A stretch of DNA of 64,000 bases from Paramecium pentaurelia (GCA_905183005.1 CAJJDO010000027.1:447443-511442); one strand, 5' to 3'. Shown: positions 52,830 through 63,749, counted from the stretch's first letter. Notes: a model not told the origin generated them from the letters alone. Numbers and translations are program-made.

Positions 52830-53324
52830 TCACACCAGACTTAAATTACTAACTGATGCTGTGTCCCAACTTGTATGTCTATCTGTTCTTTTGAGACTAA
52901 TTAATTTTCTTAAACAAGCCTTATAAACAAATCTTTCCTCTTCACATTCCCATAAATAATGCTTGATTTTTTTTGTTAATGGTCGCATACTAACAGTATA
53001 AGAATAAGATAATACTATGTATAATGTGTTGAGCTATCTTGATGCATGGGTGTATGTCCAAAATCCTAGAGTCTAAGTAGAAATAATTACTATTGACTTG
53101 CCATCAGTAAGCATTCTAGGCCACATTGAAGGCCAACTAGGATGAATGATTTCCATTTATTTAGTATTTGATCTATTAGAAATAATTGAAATGTTTACTC
53201 GAAAGCACAGTCTTCATAATCATGCATTTGTTTTAAACATGGAGTTGTGTCTAAATAAACTAGATATCATACCAAAGACAGGTGGCACTGAAGAAGGGAG
53301 TGTACCAAAAAATAGATAACTCAT
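52830..53324 (-). CDS. protein with two CX9C motifs, possibly mitochondrial, 148 aa
   Basis: ATG at 53324 (MSYLFFGTLPSSVPPVF) to TGA at 52830-52832, introns at 53251-53272 (22 nt) and 53173-53198 (26 nt). Two Cys-x9-Cys pairs are visible: CLKQMHDYEDC near residue 22 and CEEERFVYKAC near residue 114. Pairs like these form disulfide-linked helices in intermembrane-space proteins of the CHCH type, but there the pairs lie close together, whereas here about 80 residues, including a weakly hydrophobic stretch (IVIISTQTLGFWTYT), lie between. A respiratory-complex or import role is possible. The family is not recognised. Confidence 0.68.
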
Positions 53325-53338
53325 ATTAAATAAATTAA

Positions 53339-53676
53339 TCAAATATCTGGTACTTTAGATTGAGGATTTCTGGATTATTTTTGTTCGATTTATTCAAATA
53401 CTTCAACGGGATCCTTCTTCTTACGTTTTTAGTTTTGCAAAAATTTATTTAGCTTCTGCTCTTCTCAAATGATCAATTGAAATATTTGGAGATTTGCTTG
53501 AATTAAGAATTTAGGAGGCTAGTATAATCATTTATTTGAGTACTCAGTCATCTATTTTTGAAGAAATTTCAATAATATTATTTAATTCATTAGGTAAATT
53601 TAATGAATAGATATTTTTATATACCAAAATGTTGCAGCTATACCACCATAAGTAGTGATATTTACTATTTAACCAT
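53339..53676 (-). pseudogene. small gene broken by an in-frame TGA and a frameshift
   Basis: From ATG at 53676, with a 28-nt intron, a good frame reads YSLNLPNELNNIIEISSK and meets TGA at 53544-53546. The same frame continues past that TGA as VLKQMIILASQILNSS and PNISIDHLRRAEAKQIFAKL. It is then lost, but a frame shifted by one base carries on as KRKKKDPVEVFEQIEQK to TGA at 53339-53341. The protein-like quality on both sides of each break argues for one decayed gene. A sequencing error, or TGA read as selenocysteine, cannot be ruled out, though the frameshift makes that less likely. Family unknown. Confidence 0.5.
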
Positions 53677-53716
53677 ACCTGAACATTTTATAATAAAAAA
53701 ATTAATAATTATTAAT

Positions 53717-54152
53717 TCATTTATGTTACTTCATTAGTTTTCTATAATCTCCGAAACTAGATTTCATTGCCATTCTCTTCTTTACTAATGGAACTTAATT
53801 GCTCTCCAATAATTCAATCATCGACATAGATATTTTTACTATTGAAAAAATCTCATATTTTATTACTCTCTTCAGGAGTCAACTTTTAAGTCAATCCCAA
53901 TTTGATTTGCTTTATACACCATGCTATTTCAAGATCTGTCTATTCAGCTTCACTCAGATTCAATTTTGCCTTTATTTCTTCTTCCACTTACTAAATGATC
54001 TCCTGATTCTACTCCTTTAATTTTTTCTTCTTCTCTTTTTTCTTTTGATTCCTTTTTTAGTTTTTACTTAGTAAATCTCCTTATTTTTCCTCTTATTCTT
54101 CAACTACTTCCTCTTTTTCTTATTATTACAATTGCTCTGCTTAATTATCCAT
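53717..54152 (-). CDS. UPF0488 (C8orf33-like) family protein, 135 aa
   Basis: ATG at 54152 (MDNQAEQLQQQEKEEVVEE) to TGA at 53717-53719 with a 28-nt intron (53839-53866) that is required to join the frame. The N-terminal 60 residues are Gln/Glu/Lys-rich. The end, PLVKKRMAMKSSFGDYRKL, matches the conserved C-terminal block of the UPF0488 family (P-L-V-K/R-K-R ... M ... FGDYR). The function of that family is not established. Size fits the family core. Confidence 0.78.
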
Positions 54153-54930
54153 TAATTAATATTAAAATGTAATAATTTATTTAATCTGAAACTATTTCAG
54201 TATTTCTTTTAGTTTAATTTTTGAATAGAAATTAGACATACAATTGTAATTTTATCACTTAAATAAAGTAATTGAAATTTATACAAATCAAATTTATGAT
54301 TAATAAAAACAATAGATTCGTCTCTTTTTATTAATAAACATTATTTCTTATAGAAATTATTAAAAATAATAAGATCATCTGTTTCAATAAGTAAAAAAAA
54401 TAATATTTAATATATTTTTCATTTAATTGTCTTAGAATGCTTATTGATTTTAGTGTTGATATGATCATTACTGTTAATTGAATATTATTCTAAGGATATT
54501 AAGATATAAACTTGATATTCGTGGAACATTTTTAGTCAGTGGAATTAAAGAATTCAATCAAACAAATATTCAATTAAACTATTAATAAACTTGGATGTTT
54601 GATAAAATAATAATAAAGAATCTTTTTTTAATTCTCTTTTTAATAATGAAACATATATCTAAAATTAAAAGAATATGAGAATAATAAAAGTCTTAAATCC
54701 AAATATAGATGTTTGTTTAAACAATAATCAATTTTAAAATTTATTTATCATTAATCTTTATATCTATATTGTTAAGCAATATTATAAACGCTAATTTAAG
54801 AACAAATGTAGATTAATTTAAATATAATATATTTATGAATACTTAAATGAGACCTTATATTATCTTTTTAAAATACTACACTTAATTTTATTTTAACAAG
54901 TATCAATATTTCTATATGTTAAAATATAAT
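54153..54930. other. intergenic, A+T-rich
   Basis: About 780 bp upstream of the UPF0488-like gene and downstream of a Cys-rich gene. I find no open frame with coding character in either direction and no RNA gene. Confidence 0.5.
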
Positions 54931-55270
54931 TCAGAATTTAATGACTGTGCCTTAACAATTCTTGACTCTGCATTCTTGTAATATTTAAGCTTTTGATATT
55001 CTTGAACCTTTCAAACAGATTTCATACTTAAGATGATAAAACAATTTTTACACTGTCTTTTGCTCTTTTATGCTGGTTTTTTTCAAAACCTAAGTTGCCA
55101 ACGAATTACCAAGAGCAATCTGCAATATAATCATGACTTAATCAAAAATATAAATACCATGTTTTATCTCTATTACAATTGTAAAATTCTGTTTTACACT
55201 TCTCTTAAAGGCATCCAACATCTGCTAAAGTCACTACAAGCATTATTATTAGAATGATGAATTTTTTCAT
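54931..55270 (-). CDS. small secreted cysteine-rich protein, 97 aa (tandem copy A)
   Basis: ATG at 55270 to TGA at 54931-54933 with introns at 55137-55157 (21 nt) and 55027-55051 (25 nt). A signal peptide (MKKFIILIIMLVVTLADVG) precedes a short mature protein with eight or so cysteines (CLQEKCKTEFYNC, CHDYIADC, YEIC, ECRVKNC). The spacing matches the neighbour at 55290-55650, and the second intron lies at the same place, just before the YEIC/TYC segment, so the two are tandem paralogs. Likely exported or held in a vesicle. Function unknown. An overlapping open frame on the plus strand is a shadow. Confidence 0.75.
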
Positions 55271-55289
55271 TATAAAAACGAATTAATAT

Positions 55290-55650
55290 TCAATATGACT
55301 AAATAATCTCATCTATTCTGATACTCTCTTCATATAACACCTTATTGCAATATTGTCTACTGCAACTATTTAAGCTCTTTGCAGCTTAATTAGTGCTCAT
55401 ACAGTAGGTGAACTAAAGATTATAAATATCTTACATCTTGATATCCAGCTTCTGTTCCCTTATATTAACCAGATTTTTAAGCACGATGAACATATTATTT
55501 AAATTGGTTAGCACATTTAGCAGCAGTTTAATCACAATTTCCTCCATTTTTGCATGCTTTTAATTAAGCTCCACAATATGCATTGGTGCAATCTCCTGCT
55601 TTTGAAAAACATAAAACAATTAGAATGAGTAAAATTAAGAATTTTTTCAT
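55290..55650 (-). CDS. small secreted cysteine-rich protein, 112 aa (tandem copy B)
   Basis: ATG at 55650 to TGA at 55290-55292 with one 22-nt intron (55413-55434). A strong signal peptide (MKKFLILLILIVLCFSKAG) is followed by CTNAYC, ACKNGGNC, KCANQF, TYCMS and SCSRQYC. The cysteine order matches copy A, which begins 19 bp downstream of this stop. Extra residues follow the last cysteine. A secreted disulfide-bonded protein is likely. No named family is recognised. Confidence 0.78.
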
Positions 55651-55876
55651 TTAAAATTTATATATAAAATAAATTTAGTTATCAAAGAATAGCTTATTAA
55701 TTAGTATTCACAATACGTTTTAATGAAATTAGATAGTATATTAGAAATACCAAAAAATTTATGTATTCTATTTTACAATAGCCAAATATATAATCAAAAA
55801 AAAAATAGTTAATTTATATTGAGTTATGCAGTTTAATTTCTGGAATTAGTTATATAAATAAATAATTTTATATAAA

Positions 55877-56395
55877 ATGGGAGGTTGTTTATATCGTGAG
55901 TCAAAGGATCAATATCATTATAACACTGAAGACATATTGTTAAAATAGAAGTTAACGCATGATCGATTGCAGAACCTTCTGAAATTACGTGAGGATAGGG
56001 AGTAAATGTAATAAAGATATTAAAAGAATATTGAAGAAGGTGAGAAAATGAAATAGCCTAAAAAACTTAATCAATCATCAGTAGAATAGAGTGGATTTGA
56101 TAACAGTCTTAGCAAAAACCATTAGAATCTACATTATATAGAAGAAGCTGAAGACGAATCAAGTTTTATTGAATAACAAAAACCATAGACTTTATAAAAA
56201 TTACCCGATGAAGATAATTATGATGAAGGAGGAGAATTGCTTTTATAATTGGCCTCATCCTAACAATTAAATGCAAATAAAGCAGATAATATAAGAGATT
56301 AATTATAAGGGAGATAGAGTAATGAAATGGATGATGAGATATTGCAATACTTTAATACTACTAAGGCAAATTATGATAGTAGAGTAGATGCTTGA
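55877..56395 (+). CDS. probable N-myristoylated protein, 172 aa
   Basis: ATG at 55877 to TGA at 56393-56395, intronless. It begins MGGCLYRES: Gly at position 2, Cys at 4 and Ser at 9, the pattern for myristate plus palmitate, so it is likely membrane-anchored. A helical segment (LLKQKLTHDRLQNLLKL) comes next, then an acidic Gln-rich region with EEAEDESS and DEDNYDEGGE. No catalytic domain is seen. The short Met-Gly-Gly-Cys start and coiled helix resemble small membrane adaptor proteins, but no family is recognised. Present again at 56999-57517. Confidence 0.78.
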
Positions 56396-56428
56396 TTTAA
56401 TAATTAAATAAATTTTATATATATAAAA

Positions 56429-56878
56429 ATGTCATCATAATCTGAATAAGAATAAGATTAAGATCAAGAAAATATCGAAGAACTTCCAGATGAGGATCAA
56501 GAATAATCATCAAGATAATAAGAAAGCTAAAAATAAGCTAAGAGCACTATTAAAAAAGTAAGGAATTATCAAAAAGTGCCTGAGAATCTTAAATCATAAT
56601 TACTTAAATTAGTAATTTAGTAGGGTGTTAAAATAAATTAAGTATCTATGTTTTAAGTCTATTTAAAGGCAGCTTAACAATTAAATTTAAAATATGCAAC
56701 AGCCAAAACAATAGTCTTTACTTATAGAGCCTAATCGAAACCAAAGAAGTCAAAAAATAAAAAAAAGAAGACAGCCACAAAAGTTGAATTTGTACCAATC
56801 TAAAATAATAATGTTAATCCAATTCATGTTGAAATTTCAATTGGAGGAAATGTCTAAAATAAATTTACACTCTAATGA
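56429..56878 (+). CDS. basic/acidic small protein, possibly nucleic-acid-associated, 149 aa
   Basis: ATG at 56429 to TGA at 56876-56878, intronless, 33 bp after the previous gene. An acidic Gln/Glu/Asp N terminus is followed by KVPENLKSQLLKLVIQQGVK and VSMFQVYLKAAQQLNLKYATAK (positions about 56600-56720), which look like a small helical bundle, and then by a lysine-rich patch (KPKKSKNKKKK) that could be a nuclear signal or DNA/RNA contact. The helices have a helix-turn-helix feel, but this is weak. Present again at 57551-58000. Confidence 0.72.
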
Positions 56879-56998
56879 ATAAATATAGAAATGTTTGACT
56901 TATTATAATTGAAATATATAATTAATCAAATGTTTATTCTANGAGTTATGCAGTTTAATTTCTGGAATTAGTTATATAAATAAATAATTTTATATAAA

Positions 56999-57517
56999 AT
57001 GGGAGGTTGTTTATATCGTGAGTCAAAGGATCAATATCATTATAACACTGAAGACATATTGTTAAAATAGAAGTTAACGCATGATCGATTGCAGAACCTT
57101 CTGAAATTACGTGAGGATAGGGAGTAAATGTAATAAAGATATTAAAAGAATATTGAAGAAGGTGAGAAAATGAAATAGCCTAAAAAACTTAATCAATCAT
57201 CAGTAGAATAGAGTGGATTTGATAACAGTCTTAGCAAAAACCATTAGAATCTACATTATATAGAAGAAGCTGAAGACGAATCAAGTTTTATTGAATAACA
57301 AAAACCATAGACTTTATAAAAATTACCCGATGAAGATAATTATGATGAAGGAGGAGAATTGCTTTTATAATTGGCCTCATCCTAACAATTAAATGCAAAT
57401 AAAGCAGATAATATAAGAGATTAATTATAAGGGAGATAGAGTAATGAAATGGATGATGAGATATTGCAATACTTTAATACTACTAAGGCAAATTATGATA
57501 GTAGAGTAGATGCTTGA
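56999..57517 (+). CDS. second copy of the MGGC protein gene, 172 aa
   Basis: Identical to 55877-56395 because it lies in the second repeat copy. It probably represents the same gene counted twice by the assembly, not an extra paralog. Confidence 0.6.
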
Positions 57518-57550
57518 TTTAATAATTAAATAAATTTTATATATATAAAA

Positions 57551-58000
57551 ATGTCATCATAATCTGAATAAGAATAAGATTAAGATCAAGAAAATATCGA
57601 AGAACTTCCAGATGAGGATCAAGAATAATCATCAAGATAATAAGAAAGCTAAAAATAAGCTAAGAGCACTATTAAAAAAGTAAGGAATTATCAAAAAGTG
57701 CCTGAGAATCTTAAATCATAATTACTTAAATTAGTAATTTAGTAGGGTGTTAAAATAAATTAAGTATCTATGTTTTAAGTCTATTTAAAGGCAGCTTAAC
57801 AATTAAATTTAAAATATGCAACAGCCAAAACAATAGTCTTTACTTATAGAGCCTAATCGAAACCAAAGAAGTCAAAAAATAAAAAAAAGAAGACAGCCAC
57901 AAAAGTTGAATTTGTACCAATCTAAAATAATAATGTTAATCCAATTCATGTTGAAATTTCAATTGGAGGAAATGTCTAAAATAAATTTACACTCTAATGA
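57551..58000 (+). CDS. second copy of the 149-aa protein gene
   Basis: Identical to 56429-56878. It is the likely true neighbour of the unique sequence that follows 58063, and the first copy the true neighbour of the sequence before 55821, if the repeat is an assembly artefact. Confidence 0.6.
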
Positions 58001-58063
58001 ATAAATATAGAAATGTTTGACTTATTATAATTGAAATATATAATTAATCAAATGTTTATTCTA

Positions 58064-58770
58064 AATACATTATTATTCTTTTAAAGAACTTCTAAATATA
58101 ATCATTATTAATAAAGTATTAGACTGATTTAGTATATTGAATATATTAATATTGGAAAATTTCTATGTTTGAGGGTTAGATGATTTCAAATATGGTTCAT
58201 AAGAGATCACCTATTGTATACATAGATAATTGTTCTTTCTATATATATATTTCTTGTTCTAATAAAAATATTTTTCACTTAACTCTGAAAATAGTATCAT
58301 ATTAAATAGTCTTTTTGATTTTTTTAGAACCCAGATTAATCTTGTCATTTTGGATTGTTTATTTTTATGGTTTACATCCTATTCTTTTTAATCCTTTTAC
58401 AACTTTCTCAATTATTATTTTCATATAAACTATTAAATTTTGTGTTATTCAAAGAGAAACCTTAAAAGATAACCTGAGTTGATTATGCTTATGAATAAGA
58501 AGGTGACTATTATGATTTAAAAGTTCAAGATAATTGAAAAGTCTATTATTGAAATTCTTAAATACTCTTATCAGTTGTGTTTTAGTGGCAAATTAGATAA
58601 AATATATATAAATTTTGGTTATTGATAAACGATTGAATTTGTATTATTTTAGATTTGAATGTGGTGAGTAGATTTAGTAATCCAAGTTAGACAAGCAGAT
58701 GATGTTTAATTAATAAATTTTATTGTTTTATTCATATATAAATCGACTCATCGTTAAAATTTTTTATATT
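58064..58770. other. intergenic, no feature seen
   Basis: About 700 bp before the Aurora-like kinase. Frames in both directions are broken by TGA at short intervals. No RNA gene or repeat was recognised. Confidence 0.5.
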
Positions 58771-59871
58771 ATGAACATAATTATGCAAAATGATAATGCT
58801 TATCTAGTTAAGAGAAAATTAGGAAATGGTTCATTCGGTTGTGTATATTTAGTATCTGACATTAAAAGTAACCAAGAATTTGCCTGCAAAATTGTAATTC
58901 ATATGGTACTTATTTTAGGTGTCTAAATCTATGCTGAGCAAATATTAGGCTGAGGGGATGGTGAGGTAGGAGATTCAAATTCAATCAAGCATCAACCACA
59001 GAAATGTAGTAAAAGTGTTTAATTCATTTGAAGATACTAAAAACATCTACATTATTTTAGAATATTGCAAGGAGGGTCAATTACAAATCCCCTCACAACC
59101 TTATACAAATAAGCTATTAATATAATTCCTCAATCAAATGCTCAGTGCTCTTGATTCTATTCATCAAATGAATCTTGTGCATAGGGATATCAAAGTAAGT
59201 AACATCTCCCCAATTCCAGTTAGACAACATCCTTGTTCATGAGGATGGATCATACAAGCTTTCAGACTTTGGATGGGCAACCCAAATATCTTAAATTAAG
59301 CCTATATTATGTGGTACCACCGAGTATATGCCTCCAGAAGTTGTCAATAACTATATTCATGACCAAAAAGTAGATTCCTGGTCTTTAGGAATTGTACTCT
59401 ATGTATTAATATCATATATCTCAGATTCTAACACATTGCAGAAAACCTTTTTCAGCTAAAACAGATCGTGAATTAATTAAATTAATTTCTGAAAATGAAA
59501 TTAAAATTGATACCTCATTAGATGAAAATCTATAAATCCTCATTCAAGCATTACTTACTAAAGATCCTATCTATAGACCTAATATCTAATAACTTTATTT
59601 CAGCAAATGGATAAAATTCTAAATGAAACTTCATAACATATTCAATAAATATGAGCATGAAAAACTAAAACATAAATTTATTAATCAAAAGATTGAAATC
59701 AAATCTGTAGATAATCGGTATTATATTATATTAATTTTTAGTGCTATCTAATAGAGAAGAAAGACTATCGCTTCAGACACTTCTCTATCTCATAGTATTA
59801 GTACTTAGTTGAGTAATTGTGACATGAATGAATCAGGAGTAGTAGAAAAATAGAAATAAGATAAACTATGA
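58771..59871 (+). CDS. Aurora-like Ser/Thr protein kinase, 334 aa
   Basis: ATG at 58771 (a second ATG at 58783) to TGA at 59869-59871. Four introns (58894-58918, 59195-59219, 59403-59424, 59718-59741) leave 335 codons. Motifs: LGNGSFGCVYLV, the lysine in FACKIV, VHRDIKLDN, SDFGWAT, LCGTTEYMPPEVV, DSWSLGIVLY, and RPNIQQLYFSKWI at the end of the domain. DFGWA and the CGTxEYMPPE block are Aurora-type. The usual Arg-Arg-Thr activation sequence is replaced by SQIKPIL, so control by T-loop phosphorylation may differ. A short Ser-rich tail follows. Aurora kinases act in mitosis and cilium disassembly; the role here is inferred. Confidence 0.87.
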
Positions 59872-60450
59872 CTTATTAATATATAATTATCCAAATTATT
59901 GGAATTCTTAATATTTACAGTTGTGCATAGAATTTTAAGAGTTTATATTATTAACATAAAAGGGTTACTTAATTAACTGTTTTTATTATTATATTATACA
60001 TACAAAACATAAAAATATTAACAATCCTTAGGGAAATCTTAATGATTAATATTATATGATGATTAAATATTATAAACAAATTATCGAGAGTAGTCTTTAT
60101 AATTATTTTTGCATTATTATCAATATTGACTCATTTTTCAAAGTTCAAGATATTGTTAAATATACCTTATGATGATTTATGATATGTATGATTGTAATTA
60201 CAAGTCAAATATCATCAACTCCTAAGAATATTGAATCCTGAATGTTCTCTAAATTATTATTGGCCATGTGTTGATGTTAGATGCAAAAATAACGCTTTTG
60301 ATGGTGACAAAAGGTTGGATTTGATATTATATTATTTGTTTATAAGCAAATGTTGTTCTATTTGGGTTGTATCTTGAGGGAGATGGTAGTATAAATCCCA
60401 CTTTATGAGGGGAAAAATTTAAAAAGAAAAAAACATTTTTAATTATAGAT
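59872..60450. other. intergenic, no feature seen
   Basis: About 580 bp between two plus-strand genes. A few G-rich patches (e.g. 60375-60415) stand out from the A+T background, but I cannot assign them to an RNA or a coding exon. Confidence 0.45.
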
Positions 60451-61498
60451 ATGGCCTAGCATCTGTAGGACAGTGAACTATTAACAGCAAAACCTACCCT
60501 TCATAATGGATAGGAAATGGTTATTTAGGGTTTGGGTACACAAGAACAAAGTGATTCTAGCTTTTCATCCCAACATTTATGTTCTGTAAATAAATCAGAC
60601 TTAACTTGATTAGAGCCAATAGAGCAGTCACAGGAACATCAATCTTAGTCAGAGTTCATTTAAGAAGATCAGTAAGAGTAGTTCGGATCTTTAGAATTTC
60701 TCAAACAAACATGCCCACATCTGTGCCCATTATAATTTCCTTGGTAGATGTCCTTTAGAACATTGCAAGTATACTTATTATGTTATTATTTATAGAAAAA
60801 GACATATTTTTATATCTGAAGATGATGGTTTAAGTGAACTAATATCAGACAACATTGATTTAATAGATAACCTCACAAATAGCGGAAACAAACTTAAATT
60901 GCCACACTCTACTTATGGAACTTAGTTATCTAAATATAGAAAATGTAAATCCAATACAAAGGAATTTTGTGAGAAATTAGAACACAAATTCATAAGTTAG
61001 GAATAAATACATTTTGGCGATTTTCCTATATAAAATTTTTGGAATTGGAATGCATTTGCTCTACAGTCTTTTTCTATTAAGTCCTAACCAGATTTAGGCA
61101 ATGATCCCCAAGAAAATAAATATTTTAGCCAATTAATTAAGCCAAAACCTCTTGTGGATTACAAATAGGCCTCAGAAATTTTAGAGAATTCTTCATCAGC
61201 TCTAAACATTTCAAATGAGATCAAAAAGAATTTAATGTCCAAGCTTAAATCTGACATTGATAAAATGCAATAAAAAATAAAGACTATTTCAATGTTGAAG
61301 AAATGGATAAACAATTAACAAGTGGATTAGAATGAGTATAAGAACTTGTATTCATCTCTTTCCTAAATTCAATAGATCCATTATTCTAATTTCCTTAGGA
61401 TCACTAACATTTCAATATCCAGTATTTATACCTTAATACAATTAGATTAAGCCAAATTCAACAATTAGTTTCAAAATGTCGAATACGTCAAATAATGA
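60451..61498 (+). CDS. CCCH-type zinc-finger protein, 330 aa
   Basis: ATG at 60451 to TGA at 61496-61498 with introns at 60586-60613 (28 nt) and 60769-60795 (27 nt). Near residue 78, CAHYNFLGRCPLEHCKKRH gives Cys-x8-Cys-x4-Cys-x3-His, close to the CCCH finger that binds A/U-rich RNA. The second intron splits the codon right after the third cysteine, so the finger appears only after splicing. The N terminus is Ser/Gln-rich, and the C-terminal half has helices (KSDIDKMQQKIKTISMLKKW). RNA binding or mRNA control is inferred from the single finger. Confidence 0.75.
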
Positions 61499-61554
61499 AT
61501 TTTATCATTATTGCATGTATAGAGGGTTATGTGAATAATAAAATATTTAATATA

Positions 61555-62910
61555 TCAATTGCTCTGATCAAGCGAGTTGCTTTTGTTTCTTTGGTCTTTA
61601 ATTATACAAACCCGAGTTGAATCATCGAATTCTAGAAAATCATAAATGCTTGGAGTTAAATACTCTATTTTAGAAATAATTTGTCTCAACCAAATCTTTA
61701 TCATAGCAATCTTTTCATTAAACATTTAATTGGTGTCAGGTCCATGGTGGAAAAAGTCATTTGGCAATTTATAAATCTCAAATCCAAATTTATCTTCCTA
61801 TTAAAGCCTACTTTCAAGCATGACAAAATCATTGATGGTCTTTTTTAGTTGATAATGTTTATTAGGATTAGATAGAAATATTTTTAATGTTATTACTGCA
61901 TCAATTTGACCATCCTTTTATTATACAATTTTCCAAGTCTTACTAAAATGAATATTACATTTGAATTATGAATGGCTTGAAGATAATCCAATAAAACTAT
62001 TTTAGATAGGTATCATTTGTTGTCTACTATCTTCATAATCAGGGACAGTCATTCCAAGTCCTGAGATGTCTTCGAATTCAATCTTATCCTATTTTCTGAT
62101 AAAAATACTAAAAATGTTGAGACTAAATTGATCAACAATAATCAAATACAACACTATGTTACTCAAAATATCAAAATCCTTTTGGTTTATTACATTCAAT
62201 ATAGCCTAAACTATATTAGTTATTAAACAAATAATCCAAAATATTTTGTGAGTGAACATAATAGGGACATTCTTATTATATTCATATAAAATGCCTGCCA
62301 CTTAAGTTGAATAGACTATACACATAAACATAAATATTTAAGAATAGTCTGATTTATATAAATAGAATTTTGGATTCAAAATAGAAACAAAGTTATAGGT
62401 TAATGTTAATAGAACACAAAGAATTAGTAAAAAGACTCTAACTTTTAAGGTAGCATTATATTATCTATATTAATGATGGCCTGTATTTTTAAGTTAAATA
62501 AACCTAATAGTTAATAAAATGAGCATTGCAATTCCACTAAAAGCAGGTATATAGACATCAAAAATTCTATTCTGCATCAGAATAGTTTGATTAAATATTT
62601 AAAAAAATGGAATAATATTATTTAATATTGATTCAATATGTTTTAAATTATCATATTTTTTCTTAGAATGTGCTGTCTGATTTAGTTACTTTTTTATAGT
62701 CAGCTTATTAATAAATGTTGTAAGATGTCCCTTTTGGATACCAATTTTCATCTAAATTAAAATTTATAATAATATTAAACCTTCCATTTCCAATTGTTCT
62801 TAGATATCATCTTAAGACTTCCATAACTCTCTTCTACAGTTTGGATTTTTAGGTGATGGAAAAACTCTATCACTCTCAGGAATATTGAATTGATCTTCAA
62901 TGCCAACCAT
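61555..62910 (-). CDS. multi-pass membrane protein with C-terminal PX domain, about 432 aa
   Basis: ATG at 62910 to TGA at 61555-61557. Two likely introns (62752-62780, 29 nt beginning GTT; 62662-62689, 28 nt) give 432 residues. Left in, the frame also stays open (451 residues), so the splice is not certain; the spliced version reads DENWYPKGTSYNIYQQADY, which looks more like protein. About five or six hydrophobic helices follow (IPAFSGIAMLILLTIRFI, VFLLILCVLLTLTYNF). The end resembles a PX domain (ITLKIFLSNPNKHYQLKKT, FVMLESRLQQED, LPNDFF), which binds phosphoinositides. The start is 21 bp after the stop of the gene upstream. Confidence 0.72.
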
Positions 62911-62931
62911 TTCACCTCCCCCTAGAAAAAA

Positions 62932-63749
62932 TCATGACTTCATTTTACATTCGCATTCATATTCAAACCAAGTATTAGGAACACCCAAATCTAAATCACC
63001 TGTTGGTTTAATCATTGGATCAGACCACAAGAAAATTTCCCAATGATAATCTATTAATTCCCTCACTGGTGCAAACCCAACAGGTAATTTAGCCAAATCT
63101 TCCAATACTTGAACATTCCAAAGAATTTCAACCTTTTCACCTTTTGAATTTGTCACTACTTATCTTGCAACGTAAACACTGTTTGGAGTATAATCAACAT
63201 CAAAACCACAATTATAAACTAGATATGCAAAATCAACTTATTCTTATGGTGTTAAACCCATATTCAAAATCTTTTCAACTTCTCTTCTTGTGATTCCTAA
63301 CCATTTTTTATGATTGAAAATACCTGGTACTCTTCTCATGATTTCATCTGGATCCATCTAACAACTCCATGTTCCTTATCTACCAATAGAAGTGTTTTGC
63401 CATACAGCTCTTACATCTTCCATACTAGATAATATTAAAAAGAATGATAGTACGTATATGGACCATCATATGGAGGTAATGGTCCTGATTGTCTGACTGG
63501 ATTAACATGTCTAACATTACGCACTTTGTATAATCAAGATTAATATACCTGGAAGTGGTACTTATTATGATTTAGCTATATCAGCAATTTCTTTGTTAGA
63601 TTAGAAAAAGTTTGGATTCAAATAATGTCGATATCTATTTGGATTGTAAGGCCCATCTATCATATATGAATAATCTCTTTACTTCTTGATGAGAAAGTAT
63701 ATTAAGGTAATGCTTTACGAAAACCAAAATTAATTGCACGATTGAGCAT
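62932..63749 (-). CDS. conserved-looking protein with likely mitochondrial targeting sequence, 245 aa
   Basis: ATG at 63749 to TGA at 62932-62934 with introns at 63657-63682, 63524-63548 and 63425-63453 (25-29 nt). The first 22 residues (MLNRAINFGFRKALPQYTFSS) are basic, amphipathic and free of acidic residues, typical of mitochondrial import signals. The mature part is rich in Trp, Tyr and Pro (YNPNRYRHYLNPNFF, GTWSCQMDPDEIMRRVPGIF, LGVPNTWFEYECEC) with no membrane helix. It resembles nothing I can name; an accessory subunit of a mitochondrial complex would fit. The next gene on this strand starts 21 bp downstream. Confidence 0.82.

Larger units (their letters stand above)
55821..56941 (+). 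repeat. 1,121-bp direct repeat, first copy
   Basis: Starts GAGTTATGCAG and contains two complete genes. The same sequence follows at 56943-58063, separated by one N. No differences were seen by eye. Confidence 0.92.
56943..58063 (+). repeat. 1,121-bp direct repeat, second copy
   Basis: Same as 55821-56941. The single N at 56942 between the copies suggests that two contigs ending in the same sequence were joined end to end. Confidence 0.92.

Noticed and set aside
55033..55257. A 74-residue plus-strand frame beginning with a hydrophobic stretch
   Set aside because: It lies over the minus-strand Cys-rich gene, whose paralog, intron positions and cysteine spacing support the minus reading.
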